Below are positions 1 to 4,586 of a stretch of 5,760 nt of DNA, one piece after another (the first letter of the stretch is position 1; each line of letters opens with the position of its first letter). Below the pieces are notes generated by a model. That model was not told the origin of the DNA and did not search any database. It saw nothing but the letters and a program-made list of their open reading frames with translations. Source of the stretch: Candidatus Falkowiibacteriota bacterium (lineage in GTDB: Bacteria; Patescibacteriota; Patescibacteriia; Patescibacteriales; SZUA-104); NCBI GenBank assembly GCA_003231075.1, contig QIIF01000095.1, positions 1 through 5,760 on the forward strand, in the 5' to 3' direction. Made by a program: the position numbers and the translations under genes.

Positions 1-80
1 ACGAATTTACAAATATATAAATTTATTTAACAAAATAGATTATAATTATTCGTAAATTTGTATTTGATTCGTAATTCGTA
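1..80. repeat. AT-rich intergenic spacer with ATTCGTA repeats
   Basis: The heptamer ATTCGTA occurs at 48-54, 67-73 and 74-80. An inverted, partial copy (ACGAAT) lies at 1-6, and the arms around 3-10 and 52-59 are nearly complementary. I see no gene in this stretch and no 23S rRNA 3' end before the 5S gene. Similar short AT-rich repeats, with different units, occur in the other spacers (2393-2440, 3961-3994, 4497-4569). Confidence 0.55.
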
Positions 81-91
81 GACATATAAAG

Positions 92-232
92 ACACCATTG
101 TTCTGGTGGTTCCAGCGAAGGGGTCACACCTGATCCCATCTCGAACTCAGAAGTTAAGCCCTTCAGCGCTGATGATACTTGGGTTTTAACCCCGGAAAAG
201 TAAGTCGCCGCCGGAACAATGGTGTTTTTTTT
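92..232 (+). terminator. 5S closing stem extended into terminator-like stem plus T8
   Basis: Bases 92-109 pair with 208-225 as an unbroken 18-bp helix (two G-T pairs), of which the outer eight pairs lie outside the mature 5S. The 3' strand is followed directly by eight T (225-232). No separate hairpin follows the gene, so the 5S helix I itself, extended outward, is the best candidate for the transcription terminator and also for the RNase processing stem. The pairing and T tract are seen; the function is inferred. Confidence 0.6.
100..218 (+). rRNA. rrf: 5S ribosomal RNA
   Basis: This encodes the 5S rRNA of the large ribosomal subunit. The sequence contains the conserved bacterial 5S core: GGTCACACCTGATCCCATCT at 122-141, then CGAACTCAGAAGTTAAGCC (142-160) and CTTCAGCGCTGATG, followed by loop E and helix IV around TTGGGTTTTAACCCCGG. 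Helix I pairs 100-109 with 208-217. By analogy with E. coli, where five bases precede the GGCGG of helix I, the mature RNA should be about 119 nt; the exact ends are inferred. The pairing continues outward for eight more base pairs and runs into a T tract (separate entry). No 16S, 23S or tRNA gene is visible nearby, so the gene is either unlinked or the end of an operon lying upstream of the window. Confidence 0.95.
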
Positions 233-346
233 GTGTCCAAAATTACAGCCATGGCAGCATTCGGCGGTAGTCCGGCAATGGCGCTTAGCAGATGTCTTAA
301 ATAGCGGCGCTTGCCTGAAATAATGCAAAATGATAAAATTAAGAGG

Positions 347-352
347 TAATAT
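347..352 (+). promoter_or_regulatory. possible -10 box upstream of glmS
   Basis: TAATAT sits 46 bp upstream of the glmS ATG, in the 166-bp spacer after the 5S terminator-like structure. A fresh promoter is expected there. No convincing -35 hexamer lies 16-18 bp upstream, so this is only a weak candidate. No glmS ribozyme core is recognisable in the spacer, and there is no Shine-Dalgarno sequence before the ATG. Confidence 0.25.
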
Positions 353-398
353 AAAACATGTGACAGTGTGATAAGTTGTGTGTTTTTATTTTTTGAAT

Positions 399-2384
399 AT
401 GTGCGGAATTGTTGGTTATTTGGGGAAAAATAGCGCTTTGCCCGTATTGATTGATGGGTTGAAGCGGTTGGAATATCGGGGATATGATTCCTCCGGGATT
501 GCTTTGTATTTGGGAGATGATATTCAATGTGTAAAGGCGGTTGGGAGGATTAAGGAGTTGGAGGAGAAGATTGGCGGTTACGGAGCAGCCTCTTTGTTGG
601 GCGCGTGTATAGGAATAGCCCATACCCGCTGGGCGACGCATGGGGAGCCGAACGAGAATAACGCTCATCCGCACTCGGACTGTTCCGGAAAAATTTGGAT
701 AGCGCATAACGGGATTATTGAGAACTATAAAGAATTGAAAAAAAAATTGGAAGAGAATGGGCATAAATTCAGGTCGGAAACCGACACAGAAGTAATTGCT
801 CATTTAATTGAAGATGTTTATGAGAATGAATTAGAAAAATTAAAATCATCCCAACCACTTTTTAGTAAAGAGGGGAAGAATGAAAAATCCCCCAACCCCC
901 TTTATCAAGGGGGTATTAAGAATGAAAAATCAACCCAACCCCTCTTTATTAAAGAGGGGAATAATAAGGAGGGGTTGTTGGTTTCCAGTTTAATTAAGGT
1001 TTTAAAAATGCTTAAGGGAGCTTACGGGATCGTGTTAATCCACAAAGATTATCCGGATAAGATTATAGCGGCGAAAATGGGCAGTCCGCTCACCATCGGA
1101 TTAGGGGACGCGGAAACGATAATCGCGTCTGACATCTCAGCCATTATAACGCATACCAAGCAGGTAATATATTTAGATGATGGCGAGATTGCCGAGATTG
1201 GAAAAAATGATTTGCGTATTTTTAATATTGACAATGTAAAAATTAAAAAGGAAGTAGAAGAGGTGGACTGGGATATAGGCGAGGCGGAAAAAAAGGGTTT
1301 TCCGCATTTTATGCTTAAGGAAATTTTTGAGCAGCCGGAGTCAATCATGAACAGTATCCGCGGACGCATTATAGAGGAAGAGGGGAAGGTGAAATTGGGC
1401 GGATTTGAGTCGGTTTCTCAAAAATTAAGGGATATTAACAGGATTATTATTACCGCCTGCGGGACAGCTATGCATGCCGGATTGGCCGGGGAGTATATGC
1501 TGGAGGAATACGCCGGAATTCCGACTGAAGTTGAATACGCGTCAGAATTTAGATACAGAAAACCGCTTATAGATAAAAATACCGCTCTTTTGGCAATCAG
1601 CCAGTCAGGCGAGACTGCGGACACTTTGGCGGCGATCCGCGAGGCCAAAGAAAAAAACGCTTTGACTTTGGGAATCGTTAATGTGGTCGGCTCAAGCATA
1701 GCCCGCGAGATTGACGCCGGCGCCTACAACCATATCGGGCCGGAAATATCGGTCGCTTCCACCAAGGCGTTCACTTCGCAAGTAGCGATTATGGCCTTGA
1801 TAACCGTGTATTTGGGCAGGCAAAGGCAAATGTCGCTTGTTATCGGCGAACGGATAATTAAAGAATTATTGTTAATTCCTGAAAAAATAAAAAAGATTTT
1901 GAGCAGAAACGATGAAATTAAAAAAATCGCCGAGAAATATATGAACGCGGATAATTTCTTTTATCTGGGGAGAAAATACAATAATCCAACAGCTTTAGAG
2001 GGCGCTTTAAAATTAAAAGAATTATCCTATATCCACGCCGAAGGAATTCCTTCCGGCGAGATGAAGCACGGCTCAATCGCGTTAATAGATAAAAATTTTC
2101 CAAGCATGTTTATTTGTCCGCAAGACTCGGTGTATGAAAAAAATATCAGTAATATGGAAGAAATAAAATCCCGCGGCGGCCGAATTATCGCCATTGCGAC
2201 CGAGGGAGACGGACGAATAAAAGAAATAGCCGATGATGTGATATATATCCCGAAAACTTTGGAAATGCTAACCCCGATTCTATCAACCATACCGCTGCAG
2301 TTGTTCGCTTATTATGTGTCGGCGTTAAAGGGATTGGATGTAGATAAGCCCCGTAATCTTGCTAAGAGTGTGACGGTGGAATAA
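399..2384 (+). CDS. glmS: glutamine--fructose-6-phosphate aminotransferase (isomerizing), GlmS
   Basis: A cytoplasmic enzyme that converts fructose-6-phosphate and glutamine to glucosamine-6-phosphate and glutamate, the first committed step toward UDP-GlcNAc and peptidoglycan. The start is fixed by the family's MCGIVGY N-terminus, whose Cys2 is the catalytic nucleophile exposed when Met is removed; the GTG at 378 would add seven residues and block this. Glutaminase-domain motifs are RLEYRGYDSSG (23-33), HTRWATHGE (75-83, R77 and W78), HNG (103-105) and SETDTE (126-131, D129). Two SIS sugar isomerase domains follow, with ITACGTAMHAG near 350, SQSGETADT near 400, STKAFTSQ near 453 and HAEGIPSGEMKHG near 545. 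The C-terminal loop KPRNLAKSVTVE is intact, including the Lys equivalent to E. coli K603. At 661 residues it is about 50 longer than usual, largely because of a 42-residue repeat insertion (150-191). It looks complete and functional. No ribosome binding site is visible. Confidence 0.97.
   Translation: MCGIVGYLGKNSALPVLIDGLKRLEYRGYDSSGIALYLGDDIQCVKAVGRIKELEEKIGGYGAASLLGACIGIAHTRWATHGEPNENNAHPHSDCSGKIWIAHNGIIENYKELKKKLEENGHKFRSETDTEVIAHLIEDVYENELEKLKSSQPLFSKEGKNEKSPNPLYQGGIKNEKSTQPLFIKEGNNKEGLLVSSLIKVLKMLKGAYGIVLIHKDYPDKIIAAKMGSPLTIGLGDAETIIASDISAIITHTKQVIYLDDGEIAEIGKNDLRIFNIDNVKIKKEVEEVDWDIGEAEKKGFPHFMLKEIFEQPESIMNSIRGRIIEEEGKVKLGGFESVSQKLRDINRIIITACGTAMHAGLAGEYMLEEYAGIPTEVEYASEFRYRKPLIDKNTALLAISQSGETADTLAAIREAKEKNALTLGIVNVVGSSIAREIDAGAYNHIGPEISVASTKAFTSQVAIMALITVYLGRQRQMSLVIGERIIKELLLIPEKIKKILSRNDEIKKIAEKYMNADNFFYLGRKYNNPTALEGALKLKELSYIHAEGIPSGEMKHGSIALIDKNFPSMFICPQDSVYEKNISNMEEIKSRGGRIIAIATEGDGRIKEIADDVIYIPKTLEMLTPILSTIPLQLFAYYVSALKGLDVDKPRNLAKSVTVE
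846..971 (+). repeat. three tandem 42-bp palindromic repeat units inside glmS
   Basis: Units at 846-887, 888-929 and 930-971 each encode 14 residues: SSQPLFSKEGKNEK, SPNPLYQGGIKNEK and STQPLFIKEGNNKE. Each contains a palindrome. Unit 2 has CCCCCTT (896-902) pairing with AAGGGGG (907-913); unit 3 has CCCCTCTTT (939-947) pairing with AAAGAGGGG (951-959); unit 1 has the same stem with a mismatch. The insert falls between the SETDTEVIAHL helix and the LKGAYG strand of the glutaminase domain, where other GlmS proteins have only a short loop. The reading frame is kept because each unit is a multiple of three. This resembles in-frame palindromic elements of the Rickettsia RPE kind, but the family is not one I can name. 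Confidence 0.85.
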
Positions 2385-2392
2385 ATTATGCG

Positions 2393-2440
2393 TTAATTTT
2401 CAATTTTCAATTTTCAAACAATTTTCAATTATTCAATTCG
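2393..2440 (+). repeat. CAATTTT short repeats after glmS
   Basis: The heptamer CAATTTT repeats at 2401-2407 and 2408-2414, then continues with imperfect copies to about 2438. It begins 8 bp after the glmS stop with GTTAATTTT. A similar spacer with a different unit follows the orphan glmS tail at 3961-3994. Confidence 0.6.
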
Positions 2441-2442
2441 CC

Positions 2443-2531
2443 TTTTCATCCGATAACGCGAATTATCCGATGACATTTTTGTCGCACTAACCGGCAGAAT
2501 CCACTCTCGGAAGATTCTGCCGAGGTGGAAA
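2443..2531. repeat. dispersed hairpin repeat element, copy A
   Basis: CGGCAGAATC (2492-2501) pairs perfectly with GATTCTGCCG (2513-2522) around an 11-nt loop and is preceded by TTTTCATCCGAT and CGCACTAACCGG. Copy B (about 4007-4141) has the same order: TTTCATCCGAT, then CGCGCTAACCGG, then the same 10-bp stem. The intervening bases are only partly conserved. The hairpin lies between the convergent ends of glmS and the reverse-strand membrane gene and could act as a transcript end or 3' stabiliser. It has no adjacent T tract, so a classical terminator is not supported. Confidence 0.75.
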
Positions 2532-2547
2532 GACCCACAAATAAGCA

Positions 2548-2841
2548 TTATGCCAAAATAAGATAAAAAAACCAAGCGATCACGGAAAGGTTTAAAAGCG
2601 CGAATAAAACATAATGCCATTTATGAATTTTTTTTAATTCTTTTGCGTTAGTTAGAAAAATGATGTTTACTATAATTGAACCGGCGAGAGATATTATTAA
2701 CGGTATGAATATAATTCAGATTTCTTTCATTGATATATTGTAATTTTTAAACAATCCCCAAAACAGTTTAAAAGAAAAAGCATAAATAATAGCCATAACA
2801 AATACAAAATTTAAGATATAAAATATTTTTTTTGAATTCAT
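2548..2841 (-). pseudogene. small three-helix membrane protein, interrupted by in-frame TGA
   Basis: Read leftwards from ATG at 2841 to TAA at 2548-2550, one frame of 97 codons is open except for a TGA at codon 42 (2716-2718). The part before it starts MNSKKIFYILNFVFVMAII and contains a hydrophobic helix (about 6-24). The part after it begins IIFIPLIISLAGSIIVNIIF (43-62) and ends with a third helix rich in Leu, Trp and Phe (about 76-96), with a basic KELKKIHK loop between. Hydrophobicity in the same frame on both sides of the TGA shows it was one coding sequence. A TGG-to-TGA change is the simplest cause. The start lies 6 bp after the stop of the upstream gene (2848-3471), so the two form an operon. 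I do not recognise the family. Alternatives are a sequencing error or UGA readthrough; wholesale recoding is unlikely because the other genes here contain no in-frame TGA. Confidence 0.65.
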
Positions 2842-2847
2842 TATGAA

Positions 2848-3471
2848 TTAGCGAAAACTATTTAATAAATAATCCAGTGTTTTATTCATGCTTTTCTCAT
2901 ATTTGTCAACGCCTAATATTATAATTTCAATCGTTAAATTTGGTTTGTAAAGAGTGCTTATTCTCCATCCGATATTATTCCCTTCTTTTTGATGTGTTTG
3001 AATAAAAAATTTGCGTGAATTTATTTCTTTTACTTCTTCTTTAATAAACGGAATTCCGCCAAAACCCAATTGTTTTATTTTTTTTAATTCATCAAAAGTC
3101 GTGATATTTACTATAGGATCGGCAAATATTATCATTTTAAAACCAGAAACGACCGACATCGGACTGCCTTCCCTGATAAATTTTTCTTTAAAATCAGAGG
3201 TCTCCATTCTTACTCCCCAATACCCCCAGCGCTTATTTGTTTCTTTGTCTTTTACGATGTTTAATTCATTTGGATATTTAAAACTGAAGCCATATTTGGG
3301 GTTTCTGTATTTCGCCGTCTTTGTTTGAGTTTTAACTTGATTGGTTTTGGAAGTTATTTTGTCGTTGGCGGTATTATTTTGTTTTATGTAACCGCTAAAT
3401 AGAATTAAAATCACCGAAAAACCGACAAGTATTGTAATAAATTGTTTTTTAGTGTTGACTGGATAAAACAT
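2848..3471 (-). CDS. membrane-anchored extracytoplasmic protein with PsbP-like YGFSFKYP motif
   Basis: A 207-residue protein of unknown function. Residues about 10-28 (FITILVGFSVILILFSG) form one hydrophobic segment after a short basic N-terminus, so it is either a signal anchor or an uncleaved signal peptide; there is no lipobox Cys. A polar Lys/Thr/Asn-rich linker (about 30-54) follows, then YRNPKYGFSFKYP (55-67). This motif typically opens PsbP/MOG1-like domains in many bacterial envelope proteins. The remainder alternates short strands and helices and ends LDYLLNSFR. The N-in, C-out topology and the PsbP-like fold are inferred. It lies 6 bp upstream of the small membrane protein gene in the same direction. 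The start is the first ATG of the frame; a TATAAT lies about 28 bp upstream, and no Shine-Dalgarno sequence is visible. Confidence 0.75.
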   Translation of the reverse strand: MFYPVNTKKQFITILVGFSVILILFSGYIKQNNTANDKITSKTNQVKTQTKTAKYRNPKYGFSFKYPNELNIVKDKETNKRWGYWGVRMETSDFKEKFIREGSPMSVVSGFKMIIFADPIVNITTFDELKKIKQLGFGGIPFIKEEVKEINSRKFFIQTHQKEGNNIGWRISTLYKPNLTIEIIILGVDKYEKSMNKTLDYLLNSFR

Positions 3472-3498
3472 AAAGTTATTTTGAAATTGTTTATTGGA

Positions 3499-3504
3499 AT
3501 TATA
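3499..3504 (-). promoter_or_regulatory. -10 box (TATAAT) upstream of the 2848-3471 gene
   Basis: A perfect TATAAT on the reverse strand lies about 28 bp upstream of the ATG and downstream of the terminator at 3536-3568, where a new promoter is needed. The nearest -35-like hexamer is TTAACA at 3526-3531, whose spacing of 21 bp is too long, so the -35 is weak. Confidence 0.4.
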
Positions 3505-3535
3505 ATTAATATTAAGAAGTGTTTGTGTTAATTAG

Positions 3536-3568
3536 AAAAATGAGGAGGGAAGTTTTTTGCTTCCCCCC
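3536..3568 (-). terminator. intrinsic terminator of the small reverse-strand unit
   Basis: On the reverse strand GGGGGGAAG (3568-3560) pairs with CTTCCCTCC (3552-3544), nine pairs including one G-T, around the loop CAAAAAA. TCA and then TTTTT (3540-3536) follow. It lies 8 bp after the stop codon of the short ORF ending at 3577. It would separate that unit from the gene starting at 3471. Confidence 0.75.
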
Positions 3569-3576
3569 ATAGTTTA

Positions 3577-3745
3577 TTATTGAAATTCAGATGTAATTTG
3601 TCCGGCGCAATAACCAGTGTAACCGTCAATTCCTGGCGGCCAGCTTGGCGGAAAACTATCACCCGAAATTATTCCATTCTTTTTTTATTTTTACCATCTC
3701 ACTAATTCTATCATCCTCCTTTCTTTTTTTATTGATGGCTTTCAC
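3577..3745 (-). pseudogene. very small ORF with one frame break, own promoter and terminator
   Basis: The 3' part reads, in one frame from about 3681 to TAA at 3577-3579, KNGIISGDSFPPSWPPG then IDGYTGYCAGQITSEFQ. The 5' part is open in another frame from GTG 3745, or ATG 3697 (MVKIKKEWNNFG), to TGA 3659-3661. Removing one base from the A7 tract (3680-3686 on the reverse strand) would join them as a protein of about 39-55 residues, reading MVKIKKNGIISGDSFPP across the junction. A +1 slip at GGG-TGA-T would also join them. Start candidates are GTG 3745, which would be nearly leaderless; ATT 3706, 8 nt after a strong AAAGGAGG (3722-3715); and ATG 3697. The tail is rich in Pro, Gly and aromatic residues, with one Cys and no hydrophobic helix. 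I do not recognise it. A sequencing indel is possible, as is an untranslated small RNA of about 210 nt. Confidence 0.5.
3715..3722 (-). promoter_or_regulatory. strong Shine-Dalgarno sequence AAAGGAGG
   Basis: This is the only canonical ribosome binding site seen at a gene start in the window. Its spacing is 8 nt to an ATT codon (3706), 12 nt to a GTG that soon hits a stop, and 17 nt to ATG 3697. By spacing, the ATT (in frame with ATG 3697) is the best partner. It might instead just be coding sequence (Lys-Glu-Asp-Asp) if translation starts at GTG 3745. Confidence 0.45.
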
Positions 3746-3753
3746 TTATCCAC

Positions 3754-3781
3754 ATTATAACAAAGATTAAAATCAACACAA
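3754..3781 (-). promoter_or_regulatory. sigma-70-type promoter of the small reverse-strand unit
   Basis: On the reverse strand TTGTGT (3781-3776) is followed by 16 bp and a perfect TATAAT (3759-3754). The predicted start of transcription, about 3747, is only 1-2 nt before GTG 3745 and about 25 nt before the AAAGGAGG. With the terminator at 3536-3568 it defines a transcript of about 210 nt. Confidence 0.6.
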
Positions 3782-3898
3782 GTGGATAGCTGTATTTTTT
3801 AAATTTTTGATTATTTCGCCATACAAATTATACGCGGATTAGTTGTTTTTTTGTTTAAATTGAAGTAAGATGTTTATATTGACATTATGCTATAAATT
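3782..3898. other. AT-rich stretch without recognised gene
   Basis: This stretch upstream of the reverse-strand promoter holds no supported gene. A + strand frame starting at ATG 3870 runs through the repeat at 3899-3916 into the glmS-tail copy (27 codons), but it has no convincing ribosome binding site and looks like chance fusion. TTGACA occurs at 3879-3884 without a -10 box at proper distance. Confidence 0.4.
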
Positions 3899-3916
3899 GA
3901 TTCTGCCGAGGCGGAA
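3899..3916 (+). repeat. half copy of the hairpin repeat; direct repeat of 2513-2530
   Basis: GATTCTGCCGAGGCGGAA matches GATTCTGCCGAGGTGGAA at 2513-2530 with one mismatch in 18, in the same orientation. Only the right arm of the palindrome is present. It directly abuts the glmS-tail copy, so it marks the junction. The two copies bracket the reverse-strand block of about 1.37 kb. Confidence 0.75.
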
Positions 3917-3953
3917 GCCGAGAAATTTGGCGAAGAGCGTGATAGTGGAATAG
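3915..3953 (+). pseudogene. orphan 3' fragment of a second glmS
   Basis: The frame reads K-P-R-N-L-A-K-S-V-I-V-E-stop, identical to the last 12 residues and stop position of the intact GlmS (2346-2384) except for one Thr-to-Ile change. At the DNA level 29 of 39 bases match, and most differences are at synonymous positions, so it came from a diverged glmS and not from a recent copy of this one. The fragment begins exactly at the repeat half-copy, and nothing upstream resembles the rest of GlmS. It contains the conserved C-terminal active-site loop with its Lys but cannot make an enzyme. The spacer after it (TTGTGTATTAATTTT) parallels that after the real glmS (ATTATGCGTTAATTTT). Confidence 0.8.
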
Positions 3954-3960
3954 TTGTGTA

Positions 3961-3994
3961 TTAATTTTGTAATTTTTAATTTTGTAATTTTTAA
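3961..3994 (+). repeat. 15-bp tandem repeat TTAATTTTGTAATTT
   Basis: Two exact copies lie at 3961-3975 and 3976-3990, followed by a partial third (TTAA). They occupy the same position relative to the glmS-tail copy as the CAATTTT repeats do relative to the real glmS stop. Confidence 0.75.
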
Positions 3995-4006
3995 ATAATG
4001 CTTTAA

Positions 4007-4141
4007 TTTTTTCCGCCGCGGCAGAATCTCTCCGCAGAGGATTCTGCCAGTTTCATCCGATGGCACGACATAATCCTATGAATTATATTAATCGCGCTAA
4101 CCGGCAGAATCCCCTAACGGGAGATTCTGCCGCGGCGAAAA
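4007..4141. repeat. dispersed hairpin repeat element, copy B (two hairpins, inverted ends)
   Basis: The left hairpin pairs GGCAGAAT (4020-4027) with ATTCTGCC (4041-4048), continues with CTCT/AGAG past a bulged G, and has a CCGC loop. The right hairpin pairs CGGCAGAATC (4102-4111) with GATTCTGCCG (4123-4132), then CCC/GGG past a bulged A, with a TAAC loop. The outer flanks, TTTTTTCCGCCGCGGCAGAA at the left and its near reverse complement at the right (ATTCTGCCGCGGCGAAAATT), make the whole unit of about 135 bp an inverted-repeat element. It resembles a miniature mobile element or REP-type unit. The part from TTTCATCCGAT (4051) onward corresponds to copy A. The element ends about 10 bp before the GNAT start codon. 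Confidence 0.75.
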
Positions 4142-4151
4142 TTAAAAATTT

Positions 4152-4505
4152 ATGCAAATGCGAATCAGCCATAAAAAAATAAATGTAGAAGGCATTAGAG
4201 TGTCGGTTGAAGACGGCGGCAGGGAAATCGGCAGGGCTTTTTTGTATATTTTGAAAAATGATTTACGGGATCAGCCGTTTGGGTATTTTGAAGATTTATT
4301 CGTGGATGAAAATTACCGCAAACAGGGAGTCGGGACAAAAATTATTAAAGAATTGATTAAATTGGCAAAAGAGAATAATTGTTATAAAATAGTGGCAACA
4401 TCAAGACACGAAAGCGAGAATGTCCATCGGCTATATAAAAAAATAGGTTTTGAAGATTTTGGGAAAGAGTTTAAAATATATATTAATTACAAATCTACAA
4501 ATTAA
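4152..4505 (+). CDS. GNAT-family N-acetyltransferase
   Basis: A small (117-residue) cytoplasmic acetyl-CoA-dependent acyltransferase; the substrate is unknown. Motif A is clear: a strand FEDLFVDENY (46-55), then the acetyl-CoA pyrophosphate loop R-K-Q-G-V-G-T (56-62), then the helix KIIKELIKLAKENNCYKI. Motif B follows: a strand IVATSR (80-85), then ENVHRLYKKIGFEDFG (89-104), with the Tyr of LYKKIGF in the usual general-acid position. The N-terminal half is short but contains the expected antiparallel strands, so the gene looks complete. ATG 4152 is taken as the start; ATG 4158 would remove two residues. Neither has a Shine-Dalgarno sequence, and the start lies just past the hairpin repeat. 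The stop is 81 bp before yvcK, so cotranscription is plausible. It could be a ribosomal-protein or small-molecule acetylase. Confidence 0.9.
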   Translation: MQMRISHKKINVEGIRVSVEDGGREIGRAFLYILKNDLRDQPFGYFEDLFVDENYRKQGVGTKIIKELIKLAKENNCYKIVATSRHESENVHRLYKKIGFEDFGKEFKIYINYKSTN

Positions 4506-4569
4506 ACACAAATTCACAAATCATTTTTTAATTATTTTTTAAGTATTTGCGCATTTGTGTTTAATTTGT
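4497..4569 (+). repeat. 17-bp inverted repeat spanning the GNAT stop and the yvcK leader
   Basis: ACAAATTAAACACAAAT (4497-4513) is the exact reverse complement of ATTTGTGTTTAATTTGT (4553-4569), separated by 39 nt of AT-rich sequence. The left arm includes the GNAT stop codon (4503-4505), and the right arm ends 17 bp before the yvcK ATG. In RNA it would form a long AU-rich hairpin between the two genes. It may be a repeat unit or a weak attenuator; the right side is not followed by a uniform T tract. Confidence 0.65.
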
Positions 4570-4586
4570 GTATTTGTAATATTTTT

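Noticed and set aside
23..328. Reverse-strand ORF of about 100 codons across the 5S gene
   Set aside because: It overlaps the 5S rRNA on the opposite strand and has no protein-like features.
378..398. GTG at 378 as the glmS start
   Set aside because: It would place seven residues before MCGIVGY and prevent exposure of the catalytic N-terminal Cys.
233..398. glmS ribozyme or riboswitch upstream of glmS
   Set aside because: No recognisable conserved core or double-pseudoknot pattern in this 166-bp spacer.
846..971. CRISPR array from the three regular repeats
   Set aside because: The units are contiguous, without spacers, and lie in frame inside glmS.
1049..2290. Reverse-strand ORFs inside glmS
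   Set aside because: They are antisense shadows of a strongly conserved coding sequence.
2716..2718. UGA recoded as glycine (code 25, Gracilibacteria/SR1)
   Set aside because: The long glmS and yvcK genes use ordinary Gly codons and have no in-frame TGA, which a recoded genome would show.
3011..3328. Forward ORF of about 105 codons opposite the 2848-3471 gene
   Set aside because: It is antisense to a better-supported gene with a membrane anchor and the YGFSFKYP motif.
3879..3896. Promoter from TTGACA (3879) and TATAAA (3891)
   Set aside because: The hexamers are only 6 bp apart, and the proper -10 distance falls in the repeat GATTCTGCC.
3870..3953. Real 27-codon ORF ending in the glmS tail (ATG 3870)
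   Set aside because: The upstream half is AT-rich spacer plus repeat arm and there is no ribosome binding site; a chance fusion is simpler.
4557..4586. GTG at 4557 as the yvcK start
   Set aside because: The added ten residues are encoded by the inverted repeat and do not fit the family; MKKIVTIGGGTG at 4587 does.
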